NCBI RefSeq assembly: GCF_040050925.1
Contig: NZ_CP157390.1
Location: forward strand, 2,914,001 to 2,978,000
DNA length: 64,000 nt
Source of the DNA: Leifsonia sp. NPDC080035
GTDB taxonomy: Bacteria; Actinomycetota; Actinomycetes; Actinomycetales; Microbacteriaceae
Direction: 5' to 3'
A program made the position numbers and the translations under genes. Positions within the stretch are counted from its first letter, which is position 1. The number at the start of each line of letters is the position of its first letter. The notes under the pieces were generated by a model. That model saw nothing but the letters and a program-made list of their open reading frames with translations, was not told where the DNA came from and ran no database searches. This document shows positions 1 to 8,743 of the stretch, piece by piece.

Positions 1-146
1 TGGGCGACGGAGTCGCCGACGAGGCCGTCGGTGTAGGTCTTGCGCATGATGACGGCGCCGACCCAGTCGCCGTTGATGCCCGGCAGCTCGACCGGCTCCC
101 AGCCGGTGACCTCGAAGCGGGCGATGATCGTCGTGGCGGTGTCCAT
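1..146 (-). CDS. DUF3224 family protein, truncated by the window edge
   Basis: Only the first 48 codons lie in the window; the gene runs off the left edge. The N-terminus reads as a small beta-rich domain with motifs such as ARFEVTGWEP and a following IMRKTYTDGLVGDS stretch, typical of DUF3224 proteins, which are small predicted beta-barrels of unknown function. The ATG at 146-144 is preceded on the minus strand by TAGGCT (158-153) with six bases between, so the mRNA is probably leaderless. It is divergent from the CYTH-domain gene, 75 bp away. No function can be assigned beyond the family. Confidence 0.7.
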   Translation of the reverse strand, partial: MDTATTIIARFEVTGWEPVELPGINGDWVGAVIMRKTYTDGLVGDSVA

Positions 147-152
147 CCCCGC

Positions 153-158
153 AGCCTA
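153..158 (-). promoter_or_regulatory. -10 box of the DUF3224 gene
   Basis: TAGGCT on the minus strand ends six bases before the ATG at 146. This is the spacing expected when transcription starts at the A of the start codon. No clear -35 hexamer is visible. Confidence 0.45.
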
Positions 159-209
159 CGGAGCGGTCGCCGCGTCCGCTTGTAATTTCGCGACAGCGCG
201 GAAGTGGAC

Positions 210-215
210 TAGACA
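210..215 (+). promoter_or_regulatory. -10 box of the CYTH gene
   Basis: TAGACA lies exactly six bases before the ATG at 222, suggesting a leaderless transcript. A GGGGA stretch sits between box and start but is too close to the ATG to work well as a ribosome binding site. Confidence 0.45.
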
Positions 216-221
216 GGGGAC

Positions 222-848
222 ATGCCGCACACCTCCCAGGTCGAGATCGAACGCAAGTACGACGTGGACGAGGAGACCCTCCCGCCCGCGCTCGTCGGCG
301 TCGGCGCGATCGCGGTCGAGGGCGAGCCGACCACGGACGAGCTCGTCGCCACGTACTTCGACACCGCAGACCTGGACCTCGCCCGCGCGCACATCGCCGT
401 TCGGGCCCGCAGCGGCGGCGGCGACGAGGGCTGGCACGTGAAGCTGCCGCCGGAGCAGGAGGGCCGGCGGGAGCTGCACTGGCCGCTCGGCGACGGGCGG
501 ACACCGCCGTCCGAGCTCCTGGACGCCGTCCGCGAGCACACGCGCGCGGAGCGCACGCTGGAGCTGGCGCCGATCGCGCGCGTCCGGAACACCCGCGTCA
601 CCGTCCTGCTGCAGGACGCCGCCGGCTTCGACCTGGCCGAGCTGTGCGACGACCACGTGAGCAGCGAGAACCTGCGCACCGGCCACCGGGACGCCTGGCG
701 CGAGTGGGAGGTGGAGCTGCTGAGCGGCGCCCCCGACACCCGCGAGGGACGGACAGCGCTGCTCGACGGCATCGAAGCGCGCCTGCTGGAGGCGGGCGCC
801 CGCCACGCCGCCTCCGCCTCGAAGCTCCAGCGCGCGCTCGGCCTCTGA
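222..848 (+). CDS. CYTH domain protein (triphosphate-binding hydrolase)
   Basis: A 208-residue single CYTH domain. The hallmark ExExK motif is at residues 8-12 (EIERK), and acidic and basic strand residues continue through the protein, for example HVKLPPEQEGRRELHW. CYTH proteins bind triphosphates and a divalent metal in a beta-tunnel; members include thiamine triphosphatase and inorganic triphosphatase. There is no attached CHAD domain, unlike many actinobacterial relatives. It is cytoplasmic, with no signal peptide. It precedes pfkA by 114 bp on the same strand but probably has its own promoter. The substrate is not predictable from sequence. Confidence 0.85.
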   Translation: MPHTSQVEIERKYDVDEETLPPALVGVGAIAVEGEPTTDELVATYFDTADLDLARAHIAVRARSGGGDEGWHVKLPPEQEGRRELHWPLGDGRTPPSELLDAVREHTRAERTLELAPIARVRNTRVTVLLQDAAGFDLAELCDDHVSSENLRTGHRDAWREWEVELLSGAPDTREGRTALLDGIEARLLEAGARHAASASKLQRALGL

Positions 849-962
849 TCCGGCACCGCGCGCCTGCCAATACCACCGGACGGCGGGGGTCGTCCAGAGT
901 GAATTTGTGCACGGCGGACCGAGTCGGCATGATTCGTAGGGGCGAACGAGAAACGGAGCAGC

Positions 963-1991
<1,029 letters not shown>

Positions 1992-2022
1992 CGCGCGACG
2001 CCGTCCGCCGCCTCCCGGGCCG

Positions 2023-2282
2023 GACATTTGTGCCAAATGTTCGTCATCCCTGCGGTCGGAATCGACCTTTGTGCCAAATCTTCGCGATCGCTCCCGCGCC
2101 CAGGTGGCCCCTTTCCCACGAGACATCTGTGCCAAATGTCCGTCACCGCTGCGGTCGGAATCGACATTTGCGCCAAATCTTCGCGATCGCTCCCGCGCCC
2201 AGGTGGCCCCTTTCCCACGAGACATTTGTGCGAAATGTCCGTCACCGCTGCGGTCGGAATCGACCTTTGTGCCAAATGTCGG
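2023..2282. repeat. 99-bp tandem repeat array with internal palindromes
   Basis: Two full units (2023-2121 and 2122-2220) and a third of about 62 bp (2221-2282) repeat with a 99-bp period and only a few substitutions. Each unit begins with a palindrome; the first copy, ACATTTGTGCCAAATGT (2024-2040), has perfect 7-base arms around TGC. A second TTTGTGCCAAA-like core follows about 45 bp later, giving six cores in all. The array fills most of the 338-bp gap between pfkA and the next gene. Reading frames through it are low-complexity artefacts of the repeat. It could be a multi-site operator or a decayed mobile repeat; no function is known to me. Confidence 0.9.
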
Positions 2283-2329
2283 CCCGCGCGCGGGCGTAGG
2301 CTCCTTCCTACGGAGGAAAGGAGCGCTGC

Positions 2330-3256
2330 ATGCCCAGATTCGTCCAGTTCGAGGAGTTCGGCTCCCGCGACTACCTGCAGGTGGTGGACCGTGAACGGCC
2401 GTGGCCGGGACCGGGCCAGATCCTGGTGCGGGTGATGGCCGCCGGGCTCAACCCGATGGACGTGAAGGCGTACCGCAGCGAACAGGCGGCCGCGCGCATG
2501 GGTGTCACCCTGCCGAGCGGCATCGGCCAGGACTTCGCCGGATTCGTCGAGGACGTCGGCGACGGCGTCACCCGGTTCCGGAGCGGGGACGCGGTGCTCG
2601 GCACCGCGCCGTTCGCCGCCATCGCGGACTTCGTCGTCGTGCCGGCGGACGGTCAGGTCATCGAGAAGCCGGAGGCGCTCACGTTCGAGGTGGCAGGCGC
2701 TCTCGGGGTCGTCGCCCGCACCGCGGTGGCCAGCAGCCGCTCGCTCGGCCTCGGCGAGCACGACATCGTGCTCGTGAGCGCCGCTGCGGGTGGTGTCGGC
2801 ATCCTCGCCGCACAGCTCGCCGTGCGCGCGGGCGCGACCGTGATCGGGACGGCGAGCGAGGAGAACCACGAGTTCCTCGAGACGCTCGGCATCATCCCTG
2901 TTCGCTACGGCGACGGGCTGGCCGACCGGGTGCGCGAGGCGCTCGACGACGGCGACCGGGTCACCGCTGTGCTCGACAACCACGGTCCGGACACGATCGA
3001 GGCGGGCATCGAGCTCGGGGTGCCGGTGGAGCGCATCAACACCATCGCGACCTTCGGTCCGGAAGCGCAGGGCGCCCAGACCGTCGGCGGGTACGCCGCA
3101 GGCAACGACGAGCTCGCCGAGGTGGCGGAGCTGCTCGCCGAGAACGAGCTGGTGCTCCCGGTCGACTCCATCTATCCGATCGAGCGCGTCGGAGAGGCGT
3201 ACGGCCGGCTGGAGGCCGGCCATGTCCGCGGCAAGATCGTGGTCGTCACCGACTGA
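2330..3256 (+). CDS. NADP-dependent oxidoreductase of the quinone reductase/MDR family
   Basis: 308 residues, the normal length for zinc-independent medium-chain reductases. The N-terminal GroES-like substrate domain (MAAGLNPMDVKAYRS, GIGQDFAGFVEDVG) is followed by a Rossmann domain with the nucleotide motif AAAGGVGILAAQLA (around residue 150). The zinc-binding cysteines of alcohol dehydrogenases are absent. Such enzymes reduce quinones or alpha,beta-unsaturated carbonyls with NADPH; the substrate here is unknown. A strong GGAGGAAAGGAG sequence lies just upstream of the ATG. The gene begins shortly after the 99-bp repeat array, so the array could influence its expression. Confidence 0.88.
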   Translation: MPRFVQFEEFGSRDYLQVVDRERPWPGPGQILVRVMAAGLNPMDVKAYRSEQAAARMGVTLPSGIGQDFAGFVEDVGDGVTRFRSGDAVLGTAPFAAIADFVVVPADGQVIEKPEALTFEVAGALGVVARTAVASSRSLGLGEHDIVLVSAAAGGVGILAAQLAVRAGATVIGTASEENHEFLETLGIIPVRYGDGLADRVREALDDGDRVTAVLDNHGPDTIEAGIELGVPVERINTIATFGPEAQGAQTVGGYAAGNDELAEVAELLAENELVLPVDSIYPIERVGEAYGRLEAGHVRGKIVVVTD

Positions 3257-3273
3257 GGGGAGGAGCAGCCATC

Positions 3274-3681
3274 ATGATCGACGAGAACCTCGCCCGCCTG
3301 CTGCGGGCGGCCGGGCTCCGCTGGCAGCCCGCCTCCGGCGACACCTTCGCCGTGGACCGGCCGGACATGGCAGGCGAGCACTTCACCGTCAGCGAGATGA
3401 CGATCGAGCCGCACCACTTCGACACCGGCACCATCCTCGGCTTCAACGGCACCACCGAGTGGGCGCTGGACTCGCTCGCCGTGGAGGACGCGCTGTGGAT
3501 CCCGCGCGAGGACCAGCTGCGCGAGCTGCTCGGCGGCGCGTTCCGGCACCTCGCGAGGACGCCGGACGGCTACCGCGTGACAATCGTCGTCGCCGATCAG
3601 GAGCGCTACTTCGAGGAGCCGGACGCGGCGACGGCGTACGCGCAGGCGCTGCTCGCGCTGATCGGCGCGGCCGTCGTCTGA
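3274..3681 (+). CDS. conserved actinobacterial hypothetical protein
   Basis: 135 residues, soluble, with no membrane segment or signal peptide. It starts 17 bp after the preceding oxidoreductase with a GAGGGGAGGAG ribosome site, so the two are probably one transcript. The conserved core FNGTTEWALDSLAVEDALWIP is shared, as far as I recall, with small proteins of unknown role in Microbacteriaceae, some of which carry a misleading pilus-assembly name. Nothing in the sequence supports a pilus role: there is no Walker motif or receiver domain. Function unknown. Confidence 0.8.
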   Translation: MIDENLARLLRAAGLRWQPASGDTFAVDRPDMAGEHFTVSEMTIEPHHFDTGTILGFNGTTEWALDSLAVEDALWIPREDQLRELLGGAFRHLARTPDGYRVTIVVADQERYFEEPDAATAYAQALLALIGAAVV

Positions 3682-3688
3682 CCCGCCG

Positions 3689-5002
3689 TCAGGCGTCGGT
3701 GAGGACGTCGGGGCTGAGCTCGTCGAGCGTGCGGAGGCCGGCGAGACCCAGGCTGATGTCGAGCTCGGCGAGGATGTTGCGCAGCACCTCGCGCACGCCG
3801 GTCTCGCCGGCGACGGCGAGGCCGTACGCGTACGGGCGGCCGATCCCGACCGCGCGGGCGCCGAGGGCCAATGCGATCAGGGCGTCCGCGCCGCTGCGTA
3901 CCCCGCTGTCGAACAGCACGGGAAGGCGGTCGGACACCGCGTCCACGACGCCGGGCAGCGCATCCAGGGCCGCGATCTCCCCGTCGATCTGGCGGCCGCC
4001 GTGAGTGGAGACGTACACGGCGTCGACGCCCGCATCCACGGCGCGGCGCGCGTCGTCGGGATGCAGCACGCCTTTCAGCACGATCGGCAGGTCGGTCAGC
4101 TCGCGGAGGAAGGCGAGGTCGTCCCAGCCGAGGGAGGGGTCGGCGAACACATCCAGGAACGTCTCGACCGCGGCCAGCGGCTCGCCGGAGCCGAGTTTCT
4201 CGCGCAGCGGTCCCGGATGGTGGCGGAGGATGCTCGCGAACGCCGCGATCGCGGCGGGCGTCACCGCGGCGGCCTCCCGTGGCTCGTACCCGGCCACGCG
4301 CTCGCGGACGAGCCGCCGGAAGACGGGGTCCGAGGTGTACTGGGCGATGCCGAGCCCGCGGCTGAACGGGAGGTAGCCGAGGGACAGGTCGCGGGGACGC
4401 CAGCCGAGGATGTGGGTGTCCAGCGTCACCACCACGGCCTCGCAGCCGCTGGCCTCGGCCCGGGTGACCAGGCTCGCGACGAGGTCACGCGACGAGCTCC
4501 AGTACAGCTGGAACCAGCGCGCGGCGCCGGGCTCCGCCGCGTCCATCGCGACCGCCACCTGCTCCATCGGCACCGAGGCCTGGTTCGAGAGCAGGGCCGG
4601 CACGCCGAGCCGCGCCGCGGCGCGTGCTGCGGCGACATCGCCGTCGCGCCTGGCGAGCTCCAGGACGCCGATGGGGGCCAGCAGCAGCGGCGTCGCGCGG
4701 CGTCGCCCGAACAGCTCGATGCCGAGGTCGCGCTCGGCGACGTCTCTGAGCACCCGCGGCACGATCCGTCGCCGGGCGAACGCGTCGAGGTTCGCCGCGG
4801 CGGTCCGCTCGAGCCCCGCCGACCCGGCGATGTAGGCGAATCCGGCCCGGGACATCCGCCGCTCGGCGAGCCGCTCCAGCTCGGGGAAGCCGACAGGGAC
4901 GGCCGGCCTCCGGCCGCTCACCCCCGCGCGGTAGACGGCGCTCTGCGCCGCCCTCCCGATGCTCGTCGCGATCCTGTCCGCCGTGCCCACGCTGGCCGTC
5001 AT
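3689..5002 (-). CDS. FMN-dependent alpha-hydroxy-acid oxidase (lactate 2-monooxygenase-like)
   Basis: 437 residues forming a TIM-barrel flavoenzyme. The early FMN segment LLLAPIGVLELARRDGD, the LYWSSSRDLVASLV segment, the barrel lysine in LPIVLKGVLHPDDA and the catalytic histidine in STHGGRQIDGE are visible, followed by the phosphate-binding VLFDSGVRSGADALIALALGA. The residue before the catalytic His is Thr, where most family members have Asn. Length and N-terminal extension fit the lactate 2-monooxygenase branch, which converts lactate to acetate and CO2, better than glycolate oxidase. It converges on the preceding gene with an 8-bp gap. Confidence 0.88.
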   Translation of the reverse strand: MTASVGTADRIATSIGRAAQSAVYRAGVSGRRPAVPVGFPELERLAERRMSRAGFAYIAGSAGLERTAAANLDAFARRRIVPRVLRDVAERDLGIELFGRRRATPLLLAPIGVLELARRDGDVAAARAAARLGVPALLSNQASVPMEQVAVAMDAAEPGAARWFQLYWSSSRDLVASLVTRAEASGCEAVVVTLDTHILGWRPRDLSLGYLPFSRGLGIAQYTSDPVFRRLVRERVAGYEPREAAAVTPAAIAAFASILRHHPGPLREKLGSGEPLAAVETFLDVFADPSLGWDDLAFLRELTDLPIVLKGVLHPDDARRAVDAGVDAVYVSTHGGRQIDGEIAALDALPGVVDAVSDRLPVLFDSGVRSGADALIALALGARAVGIGRPYAYGLAVAGETGVREVLRNILAELDISLGLAGLRTLDELSPDVLTDA

Positions 5003-5050
5003 GCCCCCATCCTCTCGTGTCCGCTCGCCGGACGCACGGGGTGGAGCGGG

Positions 5051-5662
5051 TCAGCGCTTCCGGCGCTGGCGCTTGGCGGCTGGGGCCTGACGCGGGCGCT
5101 TGGCGGTCGCGGCCTGCGCAGCGGCGACGTCGGCGTTCCGCGAGCTGTGTGCGGTGCGGCCGCGGACGATGCCGATGAACTCGTCGACGAGGGGATGCTG
5201 CCCCTCCCGCGGCCAGGTGAGGCCCACGTGCGACACCGGTCCGTCCTCCAGGCGCATCGCCGTCACGTCCTTGCGGCGCAGCGCCTTCGCGATCGAGGCC
5301 GGCAGTAGGGCGATGCCGTCTCCGTTCGCGACACTGCGCATCAGCGCCTCCGACGGCTCGCCGGCGACCCGCGGTTCGCCCTCGAGATCGGCCAGGTGCA
5401 GCTTCTCCTCCAGGGTCAGCAGGTGCTCGTGGTGCATCACGACGACGACATCCTCGCTGTAGAGCGGGATGAGGTGACGCTCGTCGTCCGGCTCGGCATC
5501 CCGCGCGAACACCATGTCCGCCTCGCCTGCGGCCAGCAGGGCGAGCGGGTCGGCGCTCGGCAGCACCACCAGCTCGTCGCGCGGTCGGCGCTCGGCGAAG
5601 AGCCGCGTCCACTTGCCGATCGTGACCCCGGGCGGGAAGGCGAGGACGAAGCGCGAGGTCAT
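5051..5662 (-). CDS. LysR-type substrate-binding domain protein without a DNA-binding domain
   Basis: 203 residues matching a periplasmic-binding-fold ligand domain of LysR regulators, but beginning directly in the effector domain with no helix-turn-helix. A conserved stretch runs through SADPLALLAAGEADMVFARD and GDGIALLPASIAKAL. The C-terminus is a lysine/arginine-rich tail (KRPRQAPAAKRQRRKR) that might touch nucleic acid. It is divergent from the DUF5997 gene with only 33 bp between starts, and both share an inverted-repeat promoter. The pair probably works together; the ligand is unknown. Confidence 0.82.
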   Translation of the reverse strand: MTSRFVLAFPPGVTIGKWTRLFAERRPRDELVVLPSADPLALLAAGEADMVFARDAEPDDERHLIPLYSEDVVVVMHHEHLLTLEEKLHLADLEGEPRVAGEPSEALMRSVANGDGIALLPASIAKALRRKDVTAMRLEDGPVSHVGLTWPREGQHPLVDEFIGIVRGRTAHSSRNADVAAAQAATAKRPRQAPAAKRQRRKR

Positions 5663-5668
5663 GACGCC

Positions 5669-5688
5669 AGGGTAGCGAACGGTACCCT
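5669..5688. promoter_or_regulatory. symmetrical divergent promoter of the LysR-like and DUF5997 genes
   Basis: AGGGTA (5669-5674) and TACCCT (5683-5688) form a perfect 6-bp inverted repeat with an 8-base spacer. Read on its own strand, each TACCCT is the -10 box: six bases before the ATG at 5662 on the minus strand and seven before the ATG at 5696 on the plus strand. One dyad therefore seems to drive both genes without leaders and would let one protein control both. Confidence 0.55.
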
Positions 5689-5695
5689 GGAATCC

Positions 5696-6085
5696 ATGAA
5701 GCCCCAGACCATGAAGGCGGCCACCGCGGCCAAGAAGCTCGGCATCTACCTGCCGGCCGCCCCGGAGGAGTTCCGCGACCGCGACATCAGCCGCACCGAG
5801 CTGGACGAGCTGACCGCGAACCCGCCGGAGTGGCTGAGCGCCCTGCGCGCGGACGGCCCGCACCCGCGCGACGTCGTCGCCCGCAAGCTCGGCGTGAGCA
5901 ACTCGGGTCTGGCCCGCGGCGGCGTCACGGAGGCGCTGACGACCGCCGAGATCAAGGAGCTGCTCGCGTCCCCGCCGGAGTGGCTGGTGGCCGAGCGCGC
6001 GACGCAGGCCCAGGTGCGCGCCGAGAACGCGCGCGTCAAGCAGCGCGACGCCGAGCGCGCCGCCCGCCGCGCGTCCGAGGACTAG
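5696..6085 (+). CDS. DUF5997 family protein
   Basis: 129 residues, soluble and highly charged at the C-terminus (RVKQRDAERAARRASED). It contains two copies of an NPPEWL/SPPEWL segment (TANPPEWLSALRADG and LLASPPEWLVAERAT), so it looks like an internal duplication. The middle part, PRDVVARKLGVSNSGLARGG, resembles a short helix-turn-helix. This matches the actinobacterial DUF5997 family, which has no known function. I recall its pairing with a LysR-like ligand-domain gene from other actinobacteria, which would suggest a two-part regulatory unit. Confidence 0.82.
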   Translation: MKPQTMKAATAAKKLGIYLPAAPEEFRDRDISRTELDELTANPPEWLSALRADGPHPRDVVARKLGVSNSGLARGGVTEALTTAEIKELLASPPEWLVAERATQAQVRAENARVKQRDAERAARRASED

Positions 6086-6141
6086 GCAGTCCCTTCTCGC
6101 CCGCCGCCCTCGAGCGTCCTGTTCATCCGCACCGCCATCGC

Positions 6142-6193
6142 TTCCGGAGTTCTTCACGCAACACGCCGCGTCCACGCGTGAACAACTCAGGAA
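6142..6193. terminator. hairpin between convergent genes, dispersed-element copy A
   Basis: Arms 6142-6159 and 6176-6193 pair at 16 of 18 positions around a 16-base loop. The core, TCCGGAGTTCTTCACGC, matches the arm of the element at 28487-28546. It sits between the DUF5997 gene and the convergent DUF1622 gene and overlaps the stop codon of the latter, so it probably terminates both. Confidence 0.65.
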
Positions 6194-6606
6194 CCGGCGG
6201 TGGTCCCCGTAGCGTCGGCGCGCGCCTTCCGCACCGAGTGCGCCAGCACCTCGGGGCCGGTCACGAGCGCACGGCGCCACGGGGCGACGCCGTCGATCTC
6301 GATCTGCAGTGAGAAGCTCAGGATGGTGCGGATCAGCACGATGATCCCGAGCACCAGCGCGTCCGTGAGCGTCGGATTCGAGGTCACCGTCTTGATGAGG
6401 TCCGCGGCGACCAGGATCTCCAGGCCAAGCAGGATGACCCCGCCGAACACCTCGCGCAGCGTGCGGAACGCGGCCGCGCCGTCCCGCCGTCGCACCAGCA
6501 CCACGGCGGAGATCACCAGCGCGGCGAGGAACCCGAGCGCGAGTGCGGCGACCCCGACGAACTCGAAGGCCACACCGATCCACTCGAACACGGCGTGCGT
6601 CTGCAT
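6187..6606 (-). CDS. DUF1622 family membrane protein
   Basis: 139 residues with three predicted membrane helices: about residues 8-37 (IGVAFEFVGVAALALGFLAA and onward), 53-68 (FGGVILLGLEILVAADL) and 82-98 (LVLGIIVLIRTILSFSL). The cytosolic end is a short polar tail. The pattern matches DUF1622, an inner-membrane family of unknown function. The stop codon lies inside the hairpin at 6142-6193. It is on the same strand as the permease downstream. Confidence 0.78.
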   Translation of the reverse strand: MQTHAVFEWIGVAFEFVGVAALALGFLAALVISAVVLVRRRDGAAAFRTLREVFGGVILLGLEILVAADLIKTVTSNPTLTDALVLGIIVLIRTILSFSLQIEIDGVAPWRRALVTGPEVLAHSVRKARADATGTTAGS

Positions 6607-6636
6607 GCGCTCATCGTGGCACAGGGCACGGCGGCG

Positions 6637-8703
6637 TCACGAGACGTGGACGGCAGGTCGGCGCTTCACATCCTTCTCGGCCTCGCGCAGCACCTCACGC
6701 GTCACCGGGGCGACCTCTCCGACGCCGGTGATCAGGTAGCGGAACATGTTCGAGATCGGGTTGCCCTCCGTCCACTCGAAGTAGATCGTCGGCACGACGC
6801 CCGTGATGTCGCGGATCTCGATCAGGATGGCCGCGATCGTGTTCGGCACGTTGCCGCTCGTGACCTGCAGCACCCGGTAGCCGTACTTCACGACCCCGTG
6901 CACCACCAGGTCCTCCTCGAAGTCGGAGGAGTCGGAGGGCAGCACCTCCAGGAAGATCGTCCGCGAGCGCTGCGGGATGTGGCTGAACCGGCGCTCGTCC
7001 TTGTTCTTGTCCGCGTACTCCTTGGTGGTGTCCACGTCCGGCTCGTGCGAGATGATGCGGATCTCGCCCTCCTCGGCGTCCTCCAGCACGAAGTCGAGCG
7101 CCGAGACGTCGAGCGTGACGCTGGTCGCGCGCAGCTGGAAGGACCGGCCGACGCGGGAGACGATCGAGACCACCAGGATGCCGAGGATGAACAGCGTCGC
7201 GATCCGCAGTCCGTCCGGCCGCTCGATGATGTTGTCGATCGTCGTGTAGACGAAGATCGCGGTGATGATCCCGAAGACGAGCGTGCGCTTCGGCTGCTTC
7301 TTGCGCCACGCGGACAGGCTCACCGCGAGCGACGCAGAGGTGATCAGCACGAGGACACCGGTGGCGTACGCGCCGCCCTGCGCATCCACATCCGCGTCGA
7401 AGATCAGCGTGATCAGGAAGGCGATGGCGGTGAACACGAGCACCAGCGGGCGAACGGCCCGCGCCCACTGCGGCGCCATGCCGTACCGCGGCAGGTAGCG
7501 AGGGACCAGGTTGAGCAGTCCGGCCATCGCGGACGCGCCGGCGAACCACAGGATGAGGATCGTGCTGATGTCGTAGACGGTCCCGAAGGTGTTGCCGAGG
7601 TACTCGTGGGCGAGGTAGGCGAGGGCACGGCCGTTGGCGGATCCGCCCGGCTGGAACTCCTTCTGCGGGATCAGCAGCGTGGTGGTGAAGCTGGAGGTGA
7701 TCAGGAACACGCTCATGATGATCGCGGCCGTGGTCAGCAGCCGTCCTGCGCCGCGGATGCGGCCCTCGGGGTGGTTCGGGTCGTCGTCCGGCTTGCCCGT
7801 GATCTGCGGCATCACGGCGACACCGGTCTCGAAGCCGGAGAGGCCGAGGGCGAGCTTCGGGAACACCAGCAGGGCGACGCCGACGATCAGCAGCGGGTTG
7901 CCGTGCGAGGCGAACAGCGCGCTCCACCAGTCGTCGATGGCGCTGGGGTGCTGGAAGACCTCGATGATGGAGGTGGTGACGACGACCACGTTGAGCGCGA
8001 GGTAGACGCCGACGAGCACGACGGCGATGCCGATCGCCTCGCGGAACCCCTTCAGGAACACGGCGCCGAGAAGCACCAGCAGGAACAGCGTGATCAGGAC
8101 ATTGTTGCCGTGGAACCAGGATGGCGCGTACGGGTTCTCGATCGCGTGCGCCGAGGCGTCGGCCGCGGACAGGGTGATCGTGATCATGAAGTCCGTCGCG
8201 GCGAAGCCGAGCAGGACGAGGACGAACAGCTTGCCGGCCCACCAGGGCAGGAACCGCTCCAGCATGGCGATCGAGCCGGATCCCCGGAAGCTCTCGCGGG
8301 CGACCCTCCGGTAGACCGGCAGCGCACCCAGCAGCGTGAGCGCGACGAGCACCAGCGTCGCGAACGGCGAGATCAGCCCGGCGGCGAGGGCCGCGATGGC
8401 CGGCTGGTAGCCGAGGGTGGAGAAGTAGTCGACACCGGTGAGGCACATGACCTGCCACCACGAGTGCGTGCGCTCCGGGTTGCGGCCGTGCGGGCCCTGC
8501 TGGGTGCCGCGCTCGTCGATCATGCCGCGCAGCAGCCAGTGCTTGAAGCGGGAGCCTCCCGGATCGGCGGGACGCAGCGGGATCGCCTGCCCGGGGACGG
8601 GCACCGGCTCCCGCGGCGTGACGCGAGCCGGTCGTTGGCCGGTCAGCTCTGCGGGATCCCGGGCTTCGGAGCCCTCGCCGCCGGACGGTGTGGAGCTGGC
8701 CAT
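6637..8703 (-). CDS. APC superfamily amino acid/polyamine permease
   Basis: About 688 residues from the ATG at 8703, which has GAAGGG upstream. An in-frame GTG at 8736 would add eleven residues. About 50 residues of polar N-terminus precede some eleven to twelve membrane helices, beginning at SWWQVMCLTGVDYFSTLGYQPA, a typical first broken helix of APC carriers. It ends in a soluble C-terminal domain of about 190 residues. Family members import amino acids or related cations at the plasma membrane. The long hydrophilic tail is unusual for simple APC carriers and may be regulatory. Substrate unknown. Confidence 0.82.
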   Translation of the reverse strand: MASSTPSGGEGSEARDPAELTGQRPARVTPREPVPVPGQAIPLRPADPGGSRFKHWLLRGMIDERGTQQGPHGRNPERTHSWWQVMCLTGVDYFSTLGYQPAIAALAAGLISPFATLVLVALTLLGALPVYRRVARESFRGSGSIAMLERFLPWWAGKLFVLVLLGFAATDFMITITLSAADASAHAIENPYAPSWFHGNNVLITLFLLVLLGAVFLKGFREAIGIAVVLVGVYLALNVVVVTTSIIEVFQHPSAIDDWWSALFASHGNPLLIVGVALLVFPKLALGLSGFETGVAVMPQITGKPDDDPNHPEGRIRGAGRLLTTAAIIMSVFLITSSFTTTLLIPQKEFQPGGSANGRALAYLAHEYLGNTFGTVYDISTILILWFAGASAMAGLLNLVPRYLPRYGMAPQWARAVRPLVLVFTAIAFLITLIFDADVDAQGGAYATGVLVLITSASLAVSLSAWRKKQPKRTLVFGIITAIFVYTTIDNIIERPDGLRIATLFILGILVVSIVSRVGRSFQLRATSVTLDVSALDFVLEDAEEGEIRIISHEPDVDTTKEYADKNKDERRFSHIPQRSRTIFLEVLPSDSSDFEEDLVVHGVVKYGYRVLQVTSGNVPNTIAAILIEIRDITGVVPTIYFEWTEGNPISNMFRYLITGVGEVAPVTREVLREAEKDVKRRPAVHVS

Positions 8704-8743
8704 CGAGGACCCTTCGTTCGTGCCTTCGTGGCTCACTGTACGG

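Noticed and set aside
2028..2435. Plus-strand frame with repeated LCQMSVTAAVGID peptide
   Set aside because: It is a translation of the DNA repeat that runs out of frame into a real gene. There is no ribosome site, and the palindromic DNA explains the pattern better.
3274..3681. Pilus assembly protein CpaE
   Set aside because: I recall this name on similar small proteins, but this one has no Walker motif, no receiver domain and no pilus genes around it.
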